Shown piece after piece: positions 21,401-24,848 of a stretch of DNA of 33,182 bases. Under the pieces are notes generated by a model that searched no databases, was not told the origin of the DNA, and was given only the letters and a program-made list of their open reading frames with translations. The translations under genes and the position numbers were made by a program. Numbering within the stretch: the stretch's first letter is position 1; each line of letters opens with the position of its first letter. Source of the DNA: Acidaminococcaceae bacterium (GTDB lineage Bacteria; Bacillota; Negativicutes; Acidaminococcales; Acidaminococcaceae); contig JAFZIG010000176.1 of the NCBI GenBank assembly GCA_017554485.1, positions 1 through 33,182 on the forward strand, in the 5' to 3' direction.

Positions 21401-23048
21401 CCGGTGTCGGGTCATCGGGAGCTTTTTCCGTCGTGGCCTGCGCCTTCAGGTCCACCGCTGTATTGGTTGTGGCTGCCAGCTTCATATCGCCGCCGGCAGA
21501 CAGATCCCCTGCCACATCCACCAGGGCCGAATTCTCCATATCCGCCCATGTCACTGCCACAACCGGCAGGGCAGAAGAAGTACCGGACTGTCCCGGGTTC
21601 CCGGCGCCCGGAGCCGTCGCGGGATCCTTCTTGCCCAGGGTCTTGGACTGCATCTTGATGCTGACGGTAGCGTCCGACTGCACTCTGGCGTCTCCGCCGG
21701 CGCTGACTATACCTGTATTTTCAATGGCCACCGAGGCCTTATTGTATTTTAATGCCACATCCGCGTCGATATTCAGGCCCAGCCTGTTCAGGTATTCCTT
21801 GCCTATATCCGACACACCGGCCAGGCCGGGCCAGTTTTTATTGGTAAAGGAAGTAGAGGATGCAGCAGAAATGTCTACATTGCCGTCGCCGGCAATCTCA
21901 CCGCTGACTGTTACTTCGGCGTTGCTGTTCCTGTGGGTCAGGGCAGACACATATTCGCTGATATTGCTGATGCCGTTCTCTATGGTTGTGCCGATAGGCA
22001 GCGGCGAATTCTCATATTTGTACGACGTCTCCGCCCGCAGGATGATATCCCCGCCCTTGTCCGCGGTCACGTTCAGGTTTCCGGAAGGAAGATTCGCGGC
22101 AGTTGCGTTCACCAGTTTATTAAAATCAAGATCCTTCTGGCTCTTCAACACCGCGCCATTTTCAATGGCAATCTTGCCCGCCCCCAGCACGATACCGCTA
22201 CGGGTGTTGATCTTGCCCTGGATCGTGATATCCTTGTCCGTGTCCGCATTCAGCTCCACGCCGCTGGACTTGAACTGGCCAGCCTTTTTCCCTGTGGTTT
22301 CCCGGGTGCCGAACTTGGCAAAATCATCCTTTACGGCTGCCGCCACATTATCCGGCCGGTCCCACAGCTTGAACCAGTAGGCGTTCCCGGGGACCAGCGC
22401 CGTGAACTTGCCCGCGTTAATGACGCCAGTCGAACCCACCGCCATGCCGTTGGGGCTGAGGAAATACAGGTTGCCGTCGATCTTCCCGTTTTTCACGGCG
22501 TTCACCATGCCGTTGATCTCGATCCGTTCCTGCACCAGGTTGACCAGGTTCTCCACGGAGGCAGTCTGCCCCTTCTGGTTAAAATGCATATTTGCGATAT
22601 GCCCATCATCAAGGCTGAATTTTTTAAACTGGTTGATGCCTGCCACTTTGTCCGTCGTTATCTGCTGGACATACACATCGTACACGCCGCCTTTTACATC
22701 AATGACGCCCACGTTGCTGTCAGCCCGTGTAATATCTGTGGCCCAGGCGCTGGCAGGCAATAAAATACCCGCAAGCACCAGCGGCACGATCCACTGGGCT
22801 GCGGAATAGTTGTATTGTGTATGAAATTCGGAATCTGTCTGTTGTACCTTTGTCTCACACGGCCGTCCAACCGGGGGGGGCATATGTGCCGTAAATAGAG
22901 ACAGTTTATCCCATACGGACTCACACCGCGCAGCCAGCTGGCTGACGATGCTCCTTGTATTATTTTTACCGTGGTTCTTCGCGATTTCCGATACTACCAC
23001 GTAACATTTTCTTGCGTTGCTCCAGATAACCTTGAAAACCTTATTCAT
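3438..23048 (-). CDS. Giant TpsA filamentous haemagglutinin-like adhesin, 6,536 aa
   Basis: A single uninterrupted 19.6-kb frame. The ATG at 23048 is preceded by a weak GGGGG site. Residues 1-37 are an ESPR (MNKVFKVIWSNARKCYVVV), then a linker of about 45 residues with a C8 tract, a hydrophobic core and likely cleavage after ASAWA at 103. Residues about 104-235 are the TPS secretion domain (haemagglutination-activity type) with LSPNGMAVGSTGVIN, equivalent to the NPNG region. The body is a predicted right-handed beta-helix: a middle part of AGVGVAVN/AxIxNS-type repeats, and a C-terminal part (from about residue 5,250) of AGxDVxxxTxxGxI repeats as in FhaB. Non-repetitive aromatic or helical islands occur at about 850-965, 2716-2786, 3633-3750, 3999-4352 and 4599-4739. 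The C-terminus is acidic (DEIETDEIE), with no anchor motif and no Cys pair. Its architecture recalls fusobacterial leukotoxin/adhesin (LktA-like) proteins. Secreted by the neighbouring TpsB. Binding target unknown. Confidence 0.95.
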   Translation of the reverse strand: MNKVFKVIWSNARKCYVVVSEIAKNHGKNNTRSIVSQLAARCESVWDKLSLFTAHMPPPVGRPCETKVQQTDSEFHTQYNYSAAQWIVPLVLAGILLPASAWATDITRADSNVGVIDVKGGVYDVYVQQITTDKVAGINQFKKFSLDDGHIANMHFNQKGQTASVENLVNLVQERIEINGMVNAVKNGKIDGNLYFLSPNGMAVGSTGVINAGKFTALVPGNAYWFKLWDRPDNVAAAVKDDFAKFGTRETTGKKAGQFKSSGVELNADTDKDITIQGKINTRSGIVLGAGKIAIENGAVLKSQKDLDFNKLVNATAANLPSGNLNVTADKGGDIILRAETSYKYENSPLPIGTTIENGISNISEYVSALTHRNSNAEVTVSGEIAGDGNVDISAASSTSFTNKNWPGLAGVSDIGKEYLNRLGLNIDADVALKYNKASVAIENTGIVSAGGDARVQSDATVSIKMQSKTLGKKDPATAPGAGNPGQSGTSSALPVVAVTWADMENSALVDVAGDLSAGGDMKLAATTNTAVDLKAQATTEKAPDDPTPGNFAYVSVAVLSGDSVAEVKVDEPGEGNQAGKLKAGGDFSAEAATNSEIAVEAIASGTNDTLAATAFAVLDYDSAANVDLKRSVEGGSITVKADNEVSSLGISADNCAGEGADPFIAWKIKGDTNPGMVANWLKGKIGSGVRQGGSLQSFENAFSSALGYVTAGAAVGFVDNTNTANVTVAPGVELKATGDAVKKDSDGNPVQDEDGKPVAGGYVTLEAKTNMISFSHQVAGELNKQGTDAGQDSTVNVAAAALFSNIDNDATVELQSKEGKGATLISEKGDISLQAKVDSDDENTLSTLRLNDVTEVLDKFVEDLGKFGQDFSKFTKWKTEAVEIEKQQADGTISKEEASCRWYNAVAGIYDAIATLPQDYLRQSADAKKIITALNDLVSPASYTNYYVRSYAIDGQDSHGANYDIAGSFNIASQENKGIVAIGENTALTAGKNISIKAEGETEVISGTGNAGEFLAFSETNGTGAGASVAWQDISADGLVLVGKNVNLKAGSGEDKSEGDISLHAGAEVFEMGILYSAGKADRSEWNGTFSLQNGGGNSLVLVDDEAVLDAPGKVSLTALNDITVNNIAGSLVLGSSKSKFTVGAGVAVNWLETNSMAVIGDNGTETVTHKDGNTSIEYANQEQTDTDTKEFAKKSTEEQNKIISANTLAAARKLASDRGSVRKMDRDFEDTKTDVKYMLGGKTQAGAARGSVTATDIDVRARNDGSVNAVAVEGVSNSENHAGFDLINKVEKYGAQGKNDIFSFAQGVISTPENLLNKAGSKIKGKDWGWGGKSMFAERKRVFNPIPQNNDPADNGFNAALAGSLTLNRNNAGTAAVIDNTNLTLRKEDGSKGGALVTEATDDIFTGAWSGAAAMNWFTGGAGVASNNAAHKGSLGAAVALNSLNRNVNAQISNAGITGAGLVDSSAIRNGAEAAAALGLAVTNDSQGTGNNGAVTFGLSVNKSTSGVHALLLDDTLTGGAGSDSETENGTDISIRTYDGDIQVAGGVDFSFANSADAGRAIAAGITATASEIKNDMRSGIQGGSYTGVKDITVAGEDALTQVNAAVGIGVTTSAHGFDAAGTLAVAELTNTNRAFISGADTIKATGDVSVTGRDISGTKDNPYKEYLEKRKEDPSGSSYLSEEAKQKLGADAGSAFVNVAVDIAGSKAAAMGAGVAVGNLTSRFTADITGNKKLAADSVKAAVHADTNAVTVAAGFSLSTEKWGGAGSFAFNDLVQEAVASVTGNRDGDDDSSGIKANAVSGTAKNDSDLLSITGDFAGAKGSSLGLGLAYNFLGNTTGVYVGDNVINAKDTARGVNVSLDANNNAYELALSVGAAVNNAEDNNFAAEGNFAVNRGHNDTIAVIGEDKNGKKGTYKDKISNASSVTVKATDATQRTTIAGDVDVAWKGSKVALGIGVAMTESERDSKNNDTTTNKERLRAEINNADITTVKKNVQGASISAESKDTSRATTVAAGVGITKQSYLGAQGIGADANILKTNTAGLHDTTVDKNDTEKGALVNVKATTASTIKTGAAALQVSGENTYVTGVVAVGVNRIKDDTAAEVTYTDKQDARSMNAGNLDISAASQADILSVAAGATGTWKGSAAIGGSGSHNYIANNVAAKIENADISSTGNAGVVASSDEAISNYAGLLDVALQGSALSASIGVTGSNNEISGTTEALIKNSTVAAKGSESNKIKVNDGLKANDEDNNYMIDSSVSMKTWSAGSFTEGEGDTKKYGVSRLQKGRKEAEKSGVVVDASATHSISSAMANGGVAVNMGGGGGAGGGIAGSIAGVVNLNEVSGATTAKVLDSQINSADRRSDVTVHAADYTNVAEFSGSAAIGVGQNVGAGVGFTGSTNRIDRVTAAGVSTSKAVWNDEAKRYEINDSSKTLNTIYAKDFSVTADAKQAMSSFNVTAGIAGSSTVAVETGDNVSTSSLESSTIATVTNTTLHYKDKAKVEATHGDAVYNLNIDAGAAIAPTQQGVAASLNVGVGVADEASAVTADVANSELKSDAENNEENGNKTELTVGAKNSTKLEATLVSAGVAVSPFSGGIAASVAVNNIETKVTSRIAGSTLTADTITINTENELTVKDRTGTGAGALMAGIGVGVDVNTFNDAVSTIIDNSTLKAKDKLAVTTETRREIDSTAAGVAIGGAEIGVNVLAVTVNSGLGDTEDVKDEEKNSGTFSHKDAVNKTLEKINEIAANDLSEHFYGMTDEEKGKMKERMKTVAKNGDGITGAGVHTYVRGKSVVEAAAGDVTVFNNEYNDALLNGGTGGLGGLAVNVTDTLFHLNQQNDIDVDNSTITGKNVALVAQQANRQDKDEAVSVRTTQASAGVVGIGVGYAGIVTKGSTGVSVNTGTIKATDGDLTLKSTDTVKSRAYMLGVQPLSGVGVQVCVANNEDKADNYVTVESGSSLTAERIVKTETVTVKDEDGNNREVTLDLPAILTLQADRAGRTAAKALGVSIGGVEVLVNNAWATDTGTAAVSVNGGNNSFTADRLRLEADNAPVLKAESGGTDVGLLAGVAVMHSNATAKSQALVTVADNNKLLADNVEAKSVIGRVGTDMIHGETHSTGVSVGINVNLNASRAITETTAKVAVGKETYKTEDTEETVAGGEHQGETVKVTKPVTNLDLSTENNASRRSVLGNFTIGAVSSIGAGDAIAEGDDKSLVEAGGGDVNNLAITAGGNGKTRGLADGDGGGLTDFGAHATVTLDTRTTNRATLSGTWNVADTAGITAEQTATSNGTSKTGAGGVLSVTWANSDNKLAMDTKTVLAKDTVLNAGRSYVQAVNHANVGPDDGETYSNHMNIGGVIQFSPNVKSDAVVDTKANIEVGENSRVTTKTGQVYDAHTELDYTNKVEGKGGGVAENIWVYSDNTITSANGITVGKNSSLKQDGGYENGDLTLSAGDDLTLDTVAEAYTGGVEGIIIAHTENNVTRNNKIKVDGGLYSGHDINLFAGADTDGAGSSVKITTGATAYNRTLFSVYTDPEVTYDLKNNQQVEVGAGGSATSVRNINITADNGTESLKKDVSKIKFFGWRDEDEDDHQVLANEPGKSNIKETNTNFVKVDGSLKTGTASKAIIEISGVALPEGLTPAEGSWQDFAVSTEGSTIAISKDAVKTGEMDYASQLGSQLAAVEKLIEDYGTGSDQEDTAAYYGYVQQRQRILEDMDKHGLYEDQIVDGKTIRVYKAGGVTVRYVEIPELLVSGGNISINADTLTGTGKLDAGGTPQIKVTNHSNAYLKLNGARVGEAGGEIFFRGTGTTLSSVAKNEDINKLNKNKDSKAAFTELHNDAASGEASAILVENDNPYIDAIKVKDAQGNTGEYHPVTNVAVTGNLTNEFGDVHIHNASGDINIGSGDTKGADIIGKTVRLTALGSISQDYVDGIVNIGGRPQDLNSAEVQKIINKSQVTDATTTEVDVGLIAKGTDITQASAGRIAGGAIYIAASDINVNGLIQSGFSKYEAEVPQDADESNIVYRQFTGPDGKPFIINATPVTVKGRTLYKVNNGGRMVYDDTIGAFKYIVQVYYDPEAQNLVMEDIDTQGGRIYLSGRISSTGNGKILAMNGGADISITNNSKYSLEAGKILNNDTEGKITITDVAQDTWTEYTPAFTKTITNYSQYAKDTAKAEEATLVTDGIGYNDGAETKGTYSVKKGQRYNWTLGSETGITKYYHQIDSTLFWGALNIDTDTSSLSKYEKSPVREKNEGKRELGSGEFIGEVSDAYKTLSLFGTGKKLNESEFGYVYENRVTSETRTVTAQWKEGGNWWALWSNPKYHLEWNTKTGTTQSTTFSLAADKDIAIGFIGSENGNIAVRNTLGESLNVKNPVDLVLTDNIQNNSAGGQVTLQADRGSVIQKGNTALTAGKVNIEAQDNIENIHITSLGSRSANPDGTYTATDAVELSARSLQGGKITVNVAGGTADGQLLPGNAVIKKLASEGKNRAGMLDDVALTAEGNIAQEGADATVRGLDVTLTSLNGGIGTAEQEIVLDTQAEPYGMNPDSAAVNASARAGIYLQEEDGDMRVGSIVSREGDVALTANSGRLLDALPETETTNNMDENDLVKRWIDAGLIAGTTEYEGAYITGLKQDAANYKARVERQMALCASGEANDDLKAEYTNADGTLKYASADEYLAGDATYQAIVDKYTNPHFVWTKEQMLYAIRNAIINKESGVTTETQKKVANVQGKNVTLVAKGVGMHSDETTTILYKDITGSSDEAIANLKLLANADAEDVTMYDTAGHILTFAVDADGRQVPVARDADGNEVETDGKVEKFVIGNMSPLGVKATGQVNITAHGDNAFIAGRSDEKGVFSPVNAGLITATGQDVRLYTQEGIYNALKGIDVNYGNIHSKNLIAYGGTKDIGASDKYLGVNLSGDLLTASADGSIYIRNMITTGDNSVLRVGSLYAGDTIALNSTQGIEMTKDAQYAQAYLNAGKQLQFNVNAQDGIVGSEEAPLRILNSGTVISLEAGSANLKGVKGLLGENTTMKLGAIQTSVDLVADSEGKLETTDNIAAGMTVKLTAKSDITLNNTVAAGTLNKAGDGTIYTGGGGILLTSQQGSISETENGALKAASVVTTSAGYVLLDNERNEFRNFEANGVERAIQDEAGNPVKAIDGSVIAYAHAGANLDAAVVDTVYGDVALRNLDEGSLTVSSDGIETRTGKKGEEGSILLQQQGNILVKGSLQADGNVKEWSVNGTVSHADDIRAGKDVEIAAAEGLALSGLDVAAGRDVSLKALDGPLQIDETVVSGRDVTLFSDGDILEVKNSRISAAWNANVTQKSGDISLVNTSIQADTGDVAVTNKNGDISVGTGSAFRAGHDVAVRNEAGATALNNLVIEAGNDAVMETGSGNARIADIDISVDRDVTVTGKGGDIRLDGDVNAGRNLDIATTGSGSLDVGQGAYAKIYAGQAISLTAEDGKVLVTNNLNPLTTGTGDFTVTTRGGEIELLGRIASAQDVIAESGTGNIIMTGAITAKQDIKGLSQGGDITVTDRAVADRDLVLRTGQDGNLTLESSKKESALKWDDITSGRDVVLVADRGDIAIDNRIIVPGDISVTTGSGAIRTTDVRASDKGKPILDAGHDIKLQTGDGPVNLGQTVESGTVLAAGNDFTVTSQRGDINIYSTVTATGNIKTETGYQGETLLKGNLDAGNNVTVEGRSGTINMHRESAISAGNDVTLRVFGGGINAQGSISAGRDATVASRIGSVILADSSAVKADRHMTAEGYTIWSYGDIDAGENVYVNSESKNVTVGGKVAAGQGVFVHSRNGNTSVYGDIEATNVAVTVEHGTLTLDGDVKSREDITAKNQDGDVVVKKNVQAGQDMVLSAQEDGRVLIELPDDEVLSAGRNITLMTENASLTVNNKVTAETGNAYVSTTSGDVEVKNTVSAGQDVVIKTRSGDITAKETGIVPLLDAGRDVKLETVSGNIDLGSPDSTDRLVNAGRDVIAASKSGNITMQGVFTAGENAEAHNESGDIAMNVTGGSVKDVIASGQGGFISLTVAEGAAQNVNATNTGNGDVWMRETVNAAQDVSVQTENGNIQAYGDTSAGKDVALKTAGGDILQLGFITAARDINASSTSGTIGLIGVTEAGNNIYLETKTGSIGALGMATAGNEILAMTDSGIILVTGLNDEPTLSAKGDVALGSLTGDIKVEGAVKADRDVTLLNNSGNVSITGNVTASRDVDAMTDSGNIVLGGDVSANESVSAKTKTGNISYGGNVTAKKGSVTAEVTEKGNIRYGGYVDAGTGVTGTAKEGNVIYAGNVTSQSGTVAAETGNGSIDYGGNVTAKKGSVTAAVAGNGDITYMGTVISAGSGDVKASTQTGNVSYRGNVEARGGSVIVDDGIGYITYDGNVRARNDVSAVMESGVITYNGTVLANQDITATITDAGSVMYMKPVKAGRDVIADVNLGNILYNSDVTAGRNVIGRTGAGSVAYMGRVTAGKDLPEQIRYGYGKIAYYDRYGLVGYSNTFSVVPVRNATTDEIETDEIEAGQQ
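3600..7290 (-). repeat. C-terminal FHA-type repeat region of tpsA
   Basis: About 1,230 residues built on a roughly 20-residue motif of the form AGRDVxLxTxxGDIxxxGxV, shifting near the end to YxGNVxAxxGSVTAxV. These are coils of the predicted beta-helix. An exact 34-nt direct repeat (4037-4070 and 4235-4268) encodes the same VTAKKGSVTA-type segment 66 residues apart, which points to recent internal duplication or conversion. Confidence 0.8.
22873..22880 (-). repeat. Homopolymeric C8 tract in the signal region of tpsA
   Basis: Eight consecutive C on the coding strand (G8 on the plus strand) encode most of the three prolines of HMPPPVGR at residues about 55-62. They lie between the ESPR and the hydrophobic signal core. 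Loss or gain of one base would put translation out of frame before secretion signals are complete. One alternative frame stays open only to about 22,694. A shorter G7 tract lies further in the same gene at 19,320-19,326. Confidence 0.9.
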
Positions 23049-23318
23049 AACACAACCCCCGTTAACAAATTACAGGAATAAAATGCCAGATGAAAAATGC
23101 AATACTGCGTTTAAACAGCACTATGCAATATATGTTAAAACCACACATAATTTTCCATTATTATTATAACAAAAAAAGTGTGTTAAATAAATGGCAAAAT
23201 CTACCTAATTATTACTAAATTTCCAAAAATTCGCCATTTATAATAAGTTTTTATAATTTGCCGCAATTACCCTTTATTTTATATACAAGACAGGCTGCCC
23301 AAAATTGACGCCGGCCTG
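23049..23318 (-). promoter_or_regulatory. AT-rich upstream region of the adhesin operon, with a possible promoter
   Basis: No gene is seen here. The region is far richer in A/T than the coding DNA on either side. The best sigma-A-like candidate on the minus strand is TTGCGG (23266-23261), 18 nt, TATAAA (23242-23237), which would give a leader of about 190 nt. A perfect TATAAT at about 23,168-23,163 lacks a credible -35. The promoter assignment is tentative; the region being the operon's control region is well supported by position. Confidence 0.35.
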
Positions 23319-23351
23319 AAAAAAAAACGGCCTGCCATTGCTGACAGGCCG
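23319..23351 (-). terminator. Rho-independent terminator
   Basis: On the minus strand a perfect 7-bp stem CGGCCTG/CAGGCCG with a 10-nt loop is followed by nine T. It insulates the adhesin operon from the cassette upstream. Its sequence is part of the ~85-nt element repeated near 30,844. Confidence 0.8.
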
Positions 23352-23411
23352 CAGTGAAAGTAATACCCGACAAAGGATTCGTTACAAGAGAAACGCGCAC
23401 AGCAAAAACGC
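23320..23411. repeat. Left copy of a ~85-nt degenerate direct repeat
   Basis: The core 23,322-23,353 matches 30,844-30,875 at 29 of 32 positions in the same orientation. Weaker similarity continues through GAAAG, ACC, ACA and AAACGC blocks to about 23,411. The two copies bracket the phage-like genes. Confidence 0.6.
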
Positions 23412-23436
23412 CCGCACCCTGTTACAGGTACGGGCG
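23403..23436 (-). terminator. Rho-independent terminator of the small-gene cassette
   Basis: Minus-strand hairpin CGCCCG..ACC / GGT..CGGGCG (23,409-23,436) with a loop of about 8 nt, followed by TTTTT. It lies 22 nt after the stop of the primase-like gene. Confidence 0.75.
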
Positions 23437-23457
23437 TCGGTTCCGGAGTTCCCGGTT

Positions 23458-23808
23458 TCACGCTGCCATATGCAGTTTCCTCAGCTGGCGCACTGCACTC
23501 AGCGTGTGGTAATCCACACGGGAACGCAGCAGCCAGTTCACAACCGCCAGCCGCTGTTTCTGTTCCTGCGGGTCGGCAGTGGCAGGCAGGTGGCAAATGG
23601 CCGCCGCCAGGTTCTCAAAGGCTTCCCCCGCTGCCCGGCAGAGGGTCTCCACTTTCACTGCCTGCAGGCCATGGCCGTCCCACTGCATCCATCTCCTGAA
23701 TCCGGGTATATACACCCACTTTTTGCCGAATATTTCATGCAACCGTTCCGCATTGCCCGCATCGGTCAGCGGGTATTCCATCAATCTGATCACCTGGTTA
23801 CGTTTCAT
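23458..23808 (-). CDS. Small protein resembling the N-terminal part of D5-type phage/plasmid primases
   Basis: 116 residues, start ATG at 23808 with AAGG close by and AGGAGG slightly further upstream. Residues 13-19 (LTDAGNA) followed by ERLHEIFG, YIPG and WMQWDG match the opening pattern of the D5_N/P4-type primase-helicase region (TDxGNAxR ... Y.P....W..WDG). The rest is helical (about 50-110), as in that domain. The catalytic primase and the superfamily 3 helicase parts are absent. It ends with its own TGA just before a terminator, so it is a stand-alone gene or a stable remnant rather than an obvious frameshift. Function unknown; a role in DNA binding or replication control is only inference from the domain and from the replication genes across the divergent promoter. 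Confidence 0.6.
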   Translation of the reverse strand: MKRNQVIRLMEYPLTDAGNAERLHEIFGKKWVYIPGFRRWMQWDGHGLQAVKVETLCRAAGEAFENLAAAICHLPATADPQEQKQRLAVVNWLLRSRVDYHTLSAVRQLRKLHMAA

Positions 23809-23864
23809 TTGCCTTACCCTTTCCTCCTGTGCCTGCCCTTGCCGGACAGTCTGTTTATTTTTGT

Positions 23865-23889
23865 GCGCCGGAGCGTTTTGCCCCGGCGC
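23865..23889. other. Strong intergenic hairpin
   Basis: GCGCCGGAGC and GCCCCGGCGC form a 10-bp stem (one G-U pair on the minus transcript) with a 5-nt loop. No U-tract follows in the minus direction, so termination is unlikely; RNA processing or stability is possible. A second hairpin CGGGAT/ATCCCG lies at 23,901-23,921, in the same 129-nt gap between yvrJ-like and primase-like genes. Confidence 0.5.
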
Positions 23890-23937
23890 CTTTAACCTTG
23901 CGGGATCTCACCGCAATCCCGGCGTTTCGCAACAGCG

Positions 23938-24111
23938 TTACGCCTGTTTTTTTACTGCGTCGCCGCGCATGGCGGCGATGTTGCAGCTCAGCTCCCCGAT
24001 GACCTCGGTGAGCCCTGCCAGCTTGTTTTCCATACGCACCAGCAGGAACCAGCTCAGCACCACGGGGAAGCCGAAGTCCTTAATGAAGCTGAATACTTCC
24101 GTTGTCTCCAT
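23938..24111 (-). CDS. YvrJ-family small membrane protein
   Basis: 57 residues from the ATG at 24111 (AGGGTGG about 7 nt upstream); the stop is TAA at 23938. The sequence reads METTEVFSFIKDFGFPVVL, then WFLLVRMENKL and GLTEVIGELS: a short N-terminus, one hydrophobic helix at about 12-26 containing the FGFP turn, then a charged amphipathic helix. This matches the YvrJ family. Its biochemical role is not established; size and topology are holin-like, which together with the amidase upstream suggests a membrane-permeabilising partner, but that is inference. The stop of DUF2922 is 18 nt upstream, so the two are probably co-transcribed. Confidence 0.85.
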   Translation of the reverse strand: METTEVFSFIKDFGFPVVLSWFLLVRMENKLAGLTEVIGELSCNIAAMRGDAVKKQA

Positions 24112-24129
24112 GCCACGACCACCCTTTCA

Positions 24130-24351
24130 TTACGCAACGATCGGTTCATGGGTGTTGGTGCTCAGGTAGCTTTCCACGGCTTCCACGATATCGCCGCCGC
24201 TGGTGTTAAAGACGTTGCTTTCCACCACCACTTGCATGGCGGCATCGATTTCCGCTTTCGTTACGCCGGCTTTGGGTTCCTCAATTTTCAGGGGAAACTT
24301 CTTACCTGCGGCGTTTTTAAATACTAAGACCAAATCGGTATCGCTTGTCAT
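24130..24351 (-). CDS. DUF2922 family protein
   Basis: 73 residues. The start is ATG at 24351, preceded by a near-perfect AGGAGGG; an in-frame ATG at 24432 lies upstream of the predicted promoter and has no ribosome site. The N-terminus is MTSDTDLVLVFKNAAGKKF, then PLKIEEPKAGVTKAEIDAAM, which is the pattern of DUF2922: a beta-rich start, an 'E-P-K..vt..ev...m' segment and a C-terminal half with SGGDIVEAVESY. Function unknown. Commonly found beside DUF1659 and YvrJ genes in Clostridia and Negativicutes. It may have its own promoter (see 24,392-24,419). Confidence 0.85.
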   Translation of the reverse strand: MTSDTDLVLVFKNAAGKKFPLKIEEPKAGVTKAEIDAAMQVVVESNVFNTSGGDIVEAVESYLSTNTHEPIVA

Positions 24352-24380
24352 CGCTTTTCCCTCCTTTTGCTTGACATTTC

Positions 24381-24419
24381 GTGCGTTACGCACTATAATC
24401 CATTTTGCAAAATTGAAAA
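24381..24419 (-). promoter_or_regulatory. Candidate promoter of the DUF2922-yvrJ pair with an overlapping palindrome
   Basis: On the minus strand TTTTCA (24419-24414), a 16-nt spacer and TATAGT (24397-24392), each 4-5 of 6 matches to sigma-A consensus. A 13-bp palindrome GTGCGTAACGCAC (24,381-24,393) begins in the -10 element and covers the predicted start point, where a repressor would act. Not seen elsewhere in the window. Confidence 0.4.
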
Positions 24420-24440
24420 TAGATTCTTGCATTGTTTTTT

Positions 24441-24468
24441 GGCGGACGCTGCTGCGCCCGCCTTTTTT
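24441..24468 (+). terminator. Terminator-like hairpin facing against the cassette
   Basis: GGCGG-A-CGC / GCG-C-CCGCC stem with a TGCT loop, followed by six T on the plus strand. On the minus strand, where the genes are, both flanks are A-rich, so it should not stop cassette transcription. It could block antisense transcripts entering from the left. No plus-strand gene precedes it. Confidence 0.55.
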
Positions 24469-24478
24469 CTTTCCCCGG

Positions 24479-24703
24479 TTACTCTTCAGTCAGGGTAGAG
24501 CGCTCTGTCACTGCCAGACCGGTCATGTCGTTATCGAACAGGCCGCCCAGGGCTTTGCCTACTGCCAGGACTTTGTCCGGTTCTGCGTCCGGTTTGATGT
24601 TGGAGTAGACATAGCTTTTGGATACCGGGTTGCCGTCCGCGTTTTCGCCGCGGGCAATGGAAATGTTCAGAGTACGTTTTACTACATTCATTACTGCTGC
24701 CAT
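24479..24703 (-). CDS. DUF1659 family protein
   Basis: 74 residues from the ATG at 24703, with an excellent AAAGGAGGTG 7-9 nt upstream. The sequence shows the short beta-rich pattern of DUF1659: a basic KRTLNISI strand, GNPVSKSYVYSNIKPDA in the middle and KALGGLFDNDMTGLAVTE near the end. No signal peptide or membrane segment. Function unknown. It follows the amidase gene after 145 nt containing a hairpin, and precedes DUF2922, its usual neighbour. Confidence 0.85.
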   Translation of the reverse strand: MAAVMNVVKRTLNISIARGENADGNPVSKSYVYSNIKPDAEPDKVLAVGKALGGLFDNDMTGLAVTERSTLTEE

Positions 24704-24826
24704 ACGGTTTCACCTCCTTTCATGGTTGATTTCGCTGCGGGTCTTACTGCGCAGCCGGCCACTTGTGCAGGCCTTACGATTCTGCCGCATGCCGTTTTGC
24801 ACGCCCGCTATTTGCACTGCGGCGAA

Positions 24827-24846
24827 AACGCCGCAGGACAAATCCC
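24827..24846. other. Perfect hairpin directly after the amidase gene
   Basis: CTGCGGCG, a 4-nt loop and CGCCGCAG form a perfect 8-bp stem starting 2 nt after the amidase stop codon in the direction of transcription. No U-tract follows on the minus strand, so it is more likely a 3'-end stabiliser or partial attenuator than a full terminator. Confidence 0.5.
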
Positions 24847-24848
24847 TG

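Noticed and set aside
23279..23596. 105-codon minus-strand frame overlapping the terminators
   Set aside because: It runs through two intrinsic terminators and the end of the primase-like gene in another frame, with no ribosome site.
24352..24432. 27-codon N-terminal extension of the DUF2922 gene
   Set aside because: The extension covers the predicted promoter and palindrome, lacks a ribosome site, and the family starts at the internal Met preceded by AGGAGGG.
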